This document shows positions 58,264-64,000 of a stretch of DNA of 64,000 bases, piece after piece (the first letter of the stretch is position 1; each line of letters starts with the position of its first letter). A model generated the notes under the pieces. That model ran no database searches. It was not told the origin of the DNA and worked only from the letters and a program-made list of their open reading frames with translations. Source of the DNA: Marsupella aquatica (lineage: Eukaryota; Marchantiophyta). A program made the position numbers and the translations under genes. The stretch is taken from contig OZ316896.1 of NCBI GenBank assembly GCA_973895155.1, positions 8,246,001-8,310,000 of the forward strand. The letters run 5' to 3'.

Positions 58264-58607
58264 TGTTGAGCATAGACGACATTCGTAACGGCAAGCCCAT
58301 GAACCATCCAACGCACAATAGTCGACACAGAGAGATACGTGGTTCACCTCCACATGAGACTACGTCCACGGGAACACACAAGAGCTTTACTGCACTCTGG
58401 GCCGACCGGCCATACCAAGCATCCACAGCACAAGCTCTCCCTATCTCTCAACTAGCTCCGTAATAATGAGCCTAAGTTCCACCAGGGTCTGGCATCAACC
58501 CTAGCTATATGCACAACAGCACTAGCGCTAACATTAGCTAAGTCCTAACCCGAGTTAGACTAACTGTGGTTAGCTCATGAGTCACAAGACTAAAGCAATA
58601 TCTAACA
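58264..58607 (-). repeat. 5' LTR of Copia element 2
   Basis: 344 bp, ends TGTT...AACA. The primer site reads TGGTATCAGAGC on the - strand just outside it. Confidence 0.95.
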
Positions 58608-58844
58608 CACCAGGGCCCCAGTCTGGGTGGATCTACCACTATTGAATCCAACATTCGAGTACTATGCCAACTCCCTACTTGCTAAGGTGGGCACAGTTCT
58701 GTATGCCCAAACACACAAGTCCAAGAGTAAATTCTCACACATCAGAGGATGTGTGCTCTGCAACCTCAACGAAGATCTATTGGAATATATTAATGTCTCT
58801 ATCCCGGAGGTGGGAAACTACCGGGTAGACGTTATATATCGCAC

Positions 58845-60132
58845 TTTTATTACTAGAAGTTTGTTTTTCATGCAAACCCCTGGGCCCTCACTCTTCCTAT
58901 ATTAAGTGAACCCCCCTGAGAACAGACACCCCCCGTGTACCCCTTCTTAATATTTTTGTTCACAAAAAAAAATCCCTTGTTAATGTAAAAACATTATTTT
59001 TTCCTATAAAAATTTATCCTTTTGTAAATTATAACAAAGTTTTTCAAGGAATTAAAAAAACCCTTGAATTTTTAAAAATTGTAAATATCATACTGAAACA
59101 TAAAAGATTCTATTTTGCATAGGGGAATATTATGTTACGCTGATGTTCACGGTACATATTTTATGTAGATCATAACAAAATTAATACTAAAGATTTATAG
59201 TTCTTCCTAGAGTATATGACTATAACTCAGGCAACTTGTAGACCTCATAGAGATAAACTGAACTAGTACAAAGGCATTATTATGCTATGCTATATCCTTG
59301 GTCCTGGAGGAATAATTGCATATATACTACTTATGTAAACTCCAATTGCTAAATTATTCTATCTTGACTAAGAATGGTATGACATCAACCATTAACACCA
59401 AATGATAAGTAGAGTTTTTGGCAACTTCTTTCATGCAACTTGACACATCAAACCACACATTAATCATATATATTCTAGACACAAAGTACTAATAATACAA
59501 AAAATGACTACTGAAATTTGTGGAGAGTAATACCATCAAATCTCCTTTGGCTGAAATTGTTACTTAGACATGGTGGGTAATTTTCCTGCCATATCTGCAA
59601 TCAAACAACTGTGAGCACCGGGTACCCCCCCAACCCAATGATCAAGGGAGTACACCACCCCACACACAAACACACCTGGCCTCATACCTGGCCATTTGAT
59701 TCGAGGGAATTCAAAAGTAATCTTGTTTGTCTATGTGGGATTGATTCATGGGTCCCCATCAATCCCATAACCCAAACGAGTTGGGCCCCAAAATCCTGAC
59801 CCAACATTTACTTAACTCTCAACTTAACACATGCGGGTAAACAAGTCTACCATGCAAGCCCATGAAACCAAACTTGCCTTAAGAGGATAAATAATTAAAT
59901 GTCTGATTTACTATATGGACATGTGTGCCAATGAAGTGATGACATGTGTGCCAACCATATAGTGACACGTGTCCTTGGCATTTTAGGCACCCTTGCATAA
60001 GATTAATGTGACATGTATTTGATAAGAGCCTTATTACTAATATTGTGATGAATGTATATACATGGATGTTGCCTACTTTAAAAAATATTATAAAAATTAG
60101 TTTGCATTACATTAAAAATTACCTTGCGTTGT
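58845..60132. mobile_element. Unidentified insert of about 1.3 kb in the LINE
   Basis: LINE ORF1 homology breaks at 58844 and resumes after 60132. TCGCAC occurs at both breakpoints (58839-58844, 60133-60138), as a 6 bp target duplication would. The inside is AT-rich, has no coding frame, no inverted ends and no poly(A) tail that I can see. It may be a decayed non-autonomous element. The duplication is short enough to be chance. Confidence 0.45.
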
Positions 60133-61079
60133 TCGCACGTCCTCCCTGCATTAGTAACGCTGAGGGCCCAGGGATGCAAACAAAGGGGCCACATAGCTCG
60201 ATACTGCCCACTTAAAAATAAAAACGACAAAGTCGGTGGGGATAGCAGAGGAGCAACCAAACAAACTACTAATAACACACAGAAGTCAAGAATAGATGCA
60301 GACGGATTTCAGACAGTGGAGGGACCACACGGAACAAACACATATTTGCTACGCCGGGAGGAAGAACTAGGCTCTAAGCCTAATCCAAATCCTTTCGAAG
60401 TGCTAGCAGGTCTAGAAGAGAGAGAGAACGCAACAAGTCAGGAAAACAAGGAGAGACAACAATCTGAGAAGGAGCCGAAGGGAGATAAGGAGGTGGTCAC
60501 TCAATGGGTAATAGGGGATCCCGCCTCACAAATTGGAGATCTAGGGGAGGAATCAACTCCTAGGGGCGAGCATCAAGTGGAGGCACAGACTACACCAACC
60601 AAATCCAAGGGTAATCCCGAACCTGACTACATGGAACTAGAATTACAGAAGAATGCCCGAAAAGCTATTGGCTCACCATCTAGATTGAGCATTAGCGGAC
60701 ACAACAATCTTGTGATGCCAACAAACAAAGCTAGGCAAGCGCAAAAGAAGAAACGAATTGAACCACTGGTGAGTCAAGAACCTGCCTTTGCATCTGATAA
60801 ATGAATGGCAAAAATAGTCCCAGAAGAACACCTTTCCATTAGCAACACTATCAGTGGTAAGTCTGCTCCAAGGAATACAATCTTTGGGCTTGTTGGACAA
60901 CATTGTGGAGTGGACTCCATTGCAGTAATAACAAGCCCCAAGACACCCACGGAGGCCACTCACCTGGGGGAAAGGAGAACAGCGGCAAAGCAAGCAACAA
61001 ATCTGAGATTCACAACCAATTTGCGAAACAAAACAACAAAGGATGCAGATGATTGACGGACTTACAGTAACCAACGTAC

Positions 61080-62667
61080 TGGAACGTAAGGGGATTATGT
61101 GACCCTACCCGATTGACGCAAGTCAAGAAGTGGATCGCCAAATTTAAGTTGCAATCGGCAATTATTTGCTTACAGGAACTGGGAAGGAGAAAACAGAGTT
61201 CATCTTGAGAAACATCAACCCAGAGGGTACTAATACGGCTGATCACTCTAGCGAAGGGAAAGTGGGAGCCGCTATTCTCGTACCTAAGAACCTCAAGGTG
61301 ATGCAATCAGGGACGAAAGGTGATGGCTCATTTGCATGGGCTGAAGTTGACACTTGCAATGGTCCAATCAAGGTTGGATCGATCTATGCACCAAATCAAA
61401 GAAAGGAGACTACCGCACTGTGGAAGTGGCTAACCAGACTAGACCTAGGGGAGAACTGGGTTTCCAGTGGAGATTGGAATATGGTCGAATTGTGGGACGA
61501 CGCGAGGGGACCAAGGGGTTACGAATGAGAGACGGAAGCAGTTTGTGCTACCAGCTATTTGCAGACGATACCGGTCTATTCTTGGAAGCAACAAAAGAGG
61601 AATTCAAAGTGGCCACTAGAGTCATCAATAGATTTGAGCACATCTCTGGGGCACGCCTAACCGTAAGGAAATCTCTGATCCTACCCATTTACTTTGAGAA
61701 TAATCAATACTCGAATTGGCTGCAGGGAACTGGCTGCAGAGTTTCCCTGGAAGGAGAGATCCATGAATACCTAGGATGTCCAGTCGGATATAAGATCAGA
61801 CCCGCACACAAAGCAGGCTTCATGATCACCAAACTCAGGAAGTGGCTGCACTCTTGGTCCAATCATTACTTATCCATGGCAGGAAGAATGATTCTACTCA
61901 AACATGTGCTGATATTCCTACTTACCATCTCATGATTTTGGCACTATTCCAATCGGGATACCAGGAACTGGAGAAAATCTGCCGCCGTTTTCTTTGGGGC
62001 TACAATAAGGAAGGTGGATTCAAGAAATCCTTAGTGGCTTTGATTACTAAACCTAAACAGGACGGAGGGCTGGGGATCCTCCCATTTGACAAGCAGTCCG
62101 AAGCACTCCAAATGCGGCACGTCTCGCGTCTGATCGTGGGAGAAAGGAAGGAATGGACCAGTATGGTACAAGACATCATCTTAATGAGCTCCAAATCTAG
62201 GCCACGTAAGAGAGAGCTTAAGAATTGGTCCTACTCTGAAATCATTTTACTGAACCCATCTATCGTGGTGAAGGGATCACCAACCACTCGAAACCTACTG
62301 AAAGGATGGCAAGGAAACCACAGACGACTTGAGTTCAATTTTGGAACTTACCCTCTGCCCGCCCATCTGACCATTGAATAGACGTTGATTCTGTACTTTA
62401 GTGGCAGGAACGATATTGAGGGAATGAAAATTGATCTTAGAAGGTTTTTAATTAGCCAACAGAAGCATTAAGAAACTGGTTGACTTAACTAGTGACGGGA
62501 ACACATGGAGAGATAAACAGGAAATCACTGCTCGAACTAGAAGTAACAGACAGATTGGAGTCAGAGAATTCAGTGAGTTCTTCGACAAGCTCAAATCTGG
62601 AGGGCTACCAACAGATTGGACATACATCGCTGCAGGAACTGGCAGTGGGAGTGGAGACCTCGGGTGA
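61080..62667 (+). pseudogene. LINE ORF2 remnants (endonuclease, reverse transcriptase)
   Basis: WNVRGLCDPTRLTQVKKWI and CLQEL (61080 on) are the start of an APE-type endonuclease. EGKVGAAILVP, VGSIYAPN and SGDWNMVE continue it. Near 61526 the sequence jumps to YQLFADDTGLFL, the FADD motif of reverse transcriptase, then LGCPVGYKI, WSNHYLSMAGRMILLKHV, FLWGYNKEGG and the tail region to a TGA at 62665. Several frameshifts (for example near 61160, 61525 and 61930) and the large deletion make it non-functional. Confidence 0.88.
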
Positions 62668-62975
62668 AAAAATGGTGGGTTTGCAGAGTTTTCAGGGAGT
62701 AGTCAAGCAGGTTCAATTCCTAGAGTATCCAAGTGATATGCCTAGTTTCCCGTGAATGCCGTCATTGGTTGCCACGTCGTTGGTTCCCGTGAATGCCGTC
62801 ATTTCCAGGGCCAGGGTGAGTTCCCAAGGCATTATTGGTGCCGCTGGCCTGATTAAGTTTCCCTCGGGCTGTTTTTGTTCTGGTTTGGGTGGCCGTTGCC
62901 CCCTGCCTGCTATAAAGCGTTCTCTTTATTTAAAAAATAAATAATTAATTAAAAAAAGGTTTGTTTTCAATGAGA

Positions 62976-63303
62976 TATGTCATGTAAACCCAACTTATAA
63001 CTACATTGTCACTAAAGATGTTTGAATTTACAATACTGTCATTATTTTTTTCATATTTACAAAATTGTCACCATATACAAAATAATGATATTTTTATAAA
63101 TACAAAAAAACCAGTGACAGTATTATGAATTAGAATATCTTTAGTGGCAAAGTAATCCAAAGCTGATCCTGTAAAAAGGGCTTATGTGTCAACATGAGGG
63201 AACCAAAAAATGAACAGAAGCCCACACTACCTTAAATCACCAATCACCACTAGCCATACCAAAAACGTGGTTACACCACTTTTCACCATAACTAGTATCC
63301 TCT
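62976..63303. other. Flank of LINE, nothing recognised
   Basis: AT-rich sequence without supported features. Confidence 0.4.
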
Positions 63304-63375
63304 ACTGAATTTGTGGGGCAACATGGTACTGAATTTGTGAGGCAATATGGTACTGAATTTGTGGAGCAATATGGA
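63304..63375 (+). repeat. 24 bp tandem repeat, three copies
   Basis: ACTGAATTTGTGGGGCAACA plus TGGT is repeated three times with small changes. Confidence 0.9.
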
Positions 63376-63889
63376 ATGGGAGAGGACGAGAATGAGAGTA
63401 AAATGAAAAATGGAAAAATACTGGACAATTCCCTTTTATATGGCTAGTGGAAGTTTAACTCTCTGATCCAAAAACTCTTTTTAGTGTTACATTCTTATTA
63501 CAAAGAGAAAACAAAATCACGAACGGCATCAAATTGGTACTGCATTCGAATCAGTCGTCTGCTGCTGCTGACTATCCAAAATAATGCCGAAAGAGCAGTC
63601 TCTGGTCCACAATTCTGTCTCCACGGTGTTCATGCCAAGACGATGGCTCGAATCATCGCAATATGGAGTATTAGGACCCCTGGAATGTGATGGAGGGACG
63701 CTCGGCTTGGTCTCGGCTTGGCTGGGCAAAGCTGTCGAGAAGAAACGGGTGTGTGAGCCATCGAAGCAATGCCATGAAGGAAGGGTTATGAGATACTGCT
63801 GTGTAGCGCGAATCGGACTTGCTGTCCAGCCAGTTTGGTCGGTGTGACTTCCTTCGATCTTCCTCGATAGCTCAAGGAGATTTTGCGCA
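63376..63889. other. Possible promoter region of the next gene
   Basis: No gene is recognised. Open frames at 63529-63957 (-) and 63584-63847 (+) overlap each other and show no domain. If the next feature is real, this is its upstream region. Confidence 0.35.
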
Positions 63890-64000
63890 ATGGCTTCCCC
63901 TCCCCATTTTGTCGACGAAGTTGACCCCATGCAGCACGCTAGTGAACCGCTGCTCATTGTCTCTGGTCAAAATGACATTCCGATTTCGGAATCAGAGCAA
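63890..64000 (+). CDS. Possible N-terminus of a gene running out of the window
   Basis: An ATG frame of 37 codons stays open to the edge: MASPPHFVDEVDPMQHASEP, then LLIVSGQNDIPISESEQ. The acidic start with an EPLL dileucine-like motif is common at the cytosolic N-terminus of plant membrane transporters, but that is only an impression. It is too short to identify. Confidence 0.35.
   Translation, partial: MASPPHFVDEVDPMQHASEPLLIVSGQNDIPISESEQ

Larger units (their letters stand above)
51695..58607 (-). mobile_element. Copia element 2: intact Pol, nonsense in Gag
   Basis: A 6913 bp Ty1/Copia element on the - strand with 344 bp LTRs, TSD CACCA, initiator Met-tRNA primer site at about 58250-58261 and a polypurine tract at about 52039-52052. 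Pol is complete, including the YVDD of reverse transcriptase. Gag is whole apart from one TAG. The LTRs differ at five positions of 344, all transitions, so it is older than the element at 1540. It belongs to the same family by Gag, Pol, leader and R-U5 but has a different U3. It landed in ORF1 of the LINE. Confidence 0.97.
50965..60804 (+). pseudogene. LINE ORF1 (DUF4283-like RNA-binding protein), in three pieces
   Basis: Piece 1 (50965-51694) starts MMSECEKLAMIG, has an acidic stretch, then LAGMRAETLVVDRNIIASR and WTPDFNAND. Piece 2 continues after the Copia at 58613 as VWVDLPLLNPTFEYYANSLL, KVGTVLYAQ and EVGNYRVDVIY. Piece 3 from about 60150 has a degenerate zinc knuckle (CKQRGHIARYCP), a polar linker and stops at 60804. 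This is the standard order of plant L1 ORF1, an RNA-binding chaperone. The join between pieces 2 and 3 is out of frame and the first knuckle cysteine pair is imperfect, so the gene is also decayed apart from the insertions. Confidence 0.85.
50750..62955 (+). mobile_element. L1-type LINE, internally deleted, with two nested insertions
   Basis: The element starts right after the TSD and ends in an AT-rich tail (AAATAATTAATTAAAAA) before the second TSD. ORF1 is a DUF4283-type protein with a zinc knuckle. ORF2 keeps the start of the endonuclease, the FADD part of reverse transcriptase and the region after it. The Copia element at 51695-58607 and a 1.3 kb unidentified insert split ORF1. Net LINE sequence is about 4.0 kb against about 6 kb for intact plant L1s, because most of the endonuclease-RT segment is deleted near 61526. 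It cannot move by itself. Confidence 0.93.

Noticed and set aside
63529-63957. 142-residue - strand frame at the right edge
   Set aside because: Overlaps the more plausible + strand start at 63890 and shows no domain.

Overview
The window is nuclear DNA of a land plant. The evidence is a complete intron-bearing plant ABCB transporter gene and plant-type mobile DNA: Ty1/Copia elements primed by initiator Met-tRNA, a CACTA (En/Spm) element with a Tnp2 transposase, PIF/Harbinger elements, an L1-type LINE and a tRNA-derived SINE. I cannot name the species from sequence alone. Most of the window is transposon sequence, much of it nested. The only clearly intact host gene is the ABCB gene at 40312-48602.

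Layout. (1) 633-9681 is a decayed PIF/Harbinger element. It carries a NAM-associated/Myb-like second gene on the + strand and a transposase remnant on the - strand. A young Copia element (1540-7515, TSD AGACC) sits inside an exon of the second gene. (2) 9682-21839 has no convincing host gene. It holds a SINE (11109-11395), a non-autonomous Harbinger-like element (13723-15025, TSD TAA), a diverged ~150 bp tandem repeat and a GTAC-rich palindrome. (3) 21840-23651 is a truncated Copia copy. (4) 23836-33722 is a nearly whole CACTA element (TSD CTT) with the Tnp2 gene and a companion gene on the - strand, and a third gene diverging on the + strand. (5) 33726-40311 holds a possible 57-codon ORF, a MITE and diverged repeats. 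(6) 40312-48602 is the ABCB gene, 11 exons and 1341 codons. (7) 50750-62955 is an L1-type LINE with a 20 bp TSD. It was later hit by a second Copia element (51695-58607, TSD CACCA) and by an unidentified ~1.3 kb insert. (8) The right edge holds the possible start of another gene, running out of the window.

How the parts relate. The two long Copia elements belong to one family: same Gag, Pol, leader and R-U5, but different U3 regions. Both have Gag and Pol in one reading frame separated by a single in-frame TGA. One copy has intact Gag but lacks about 186 codons of reverse transcriptase. The other has intact Pol but a nonsense codon in Gag. The CACTA element carries clusters of a TTCGCAA-like motif at both ends, at its divergent promoter and in an intron, as expected for binding sites of an element-encoded protein.

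Coordinates of splice sites, TSDs, LTRs and TIRs were read directly from the sequence. Family names rest on motif recognition without database searches.
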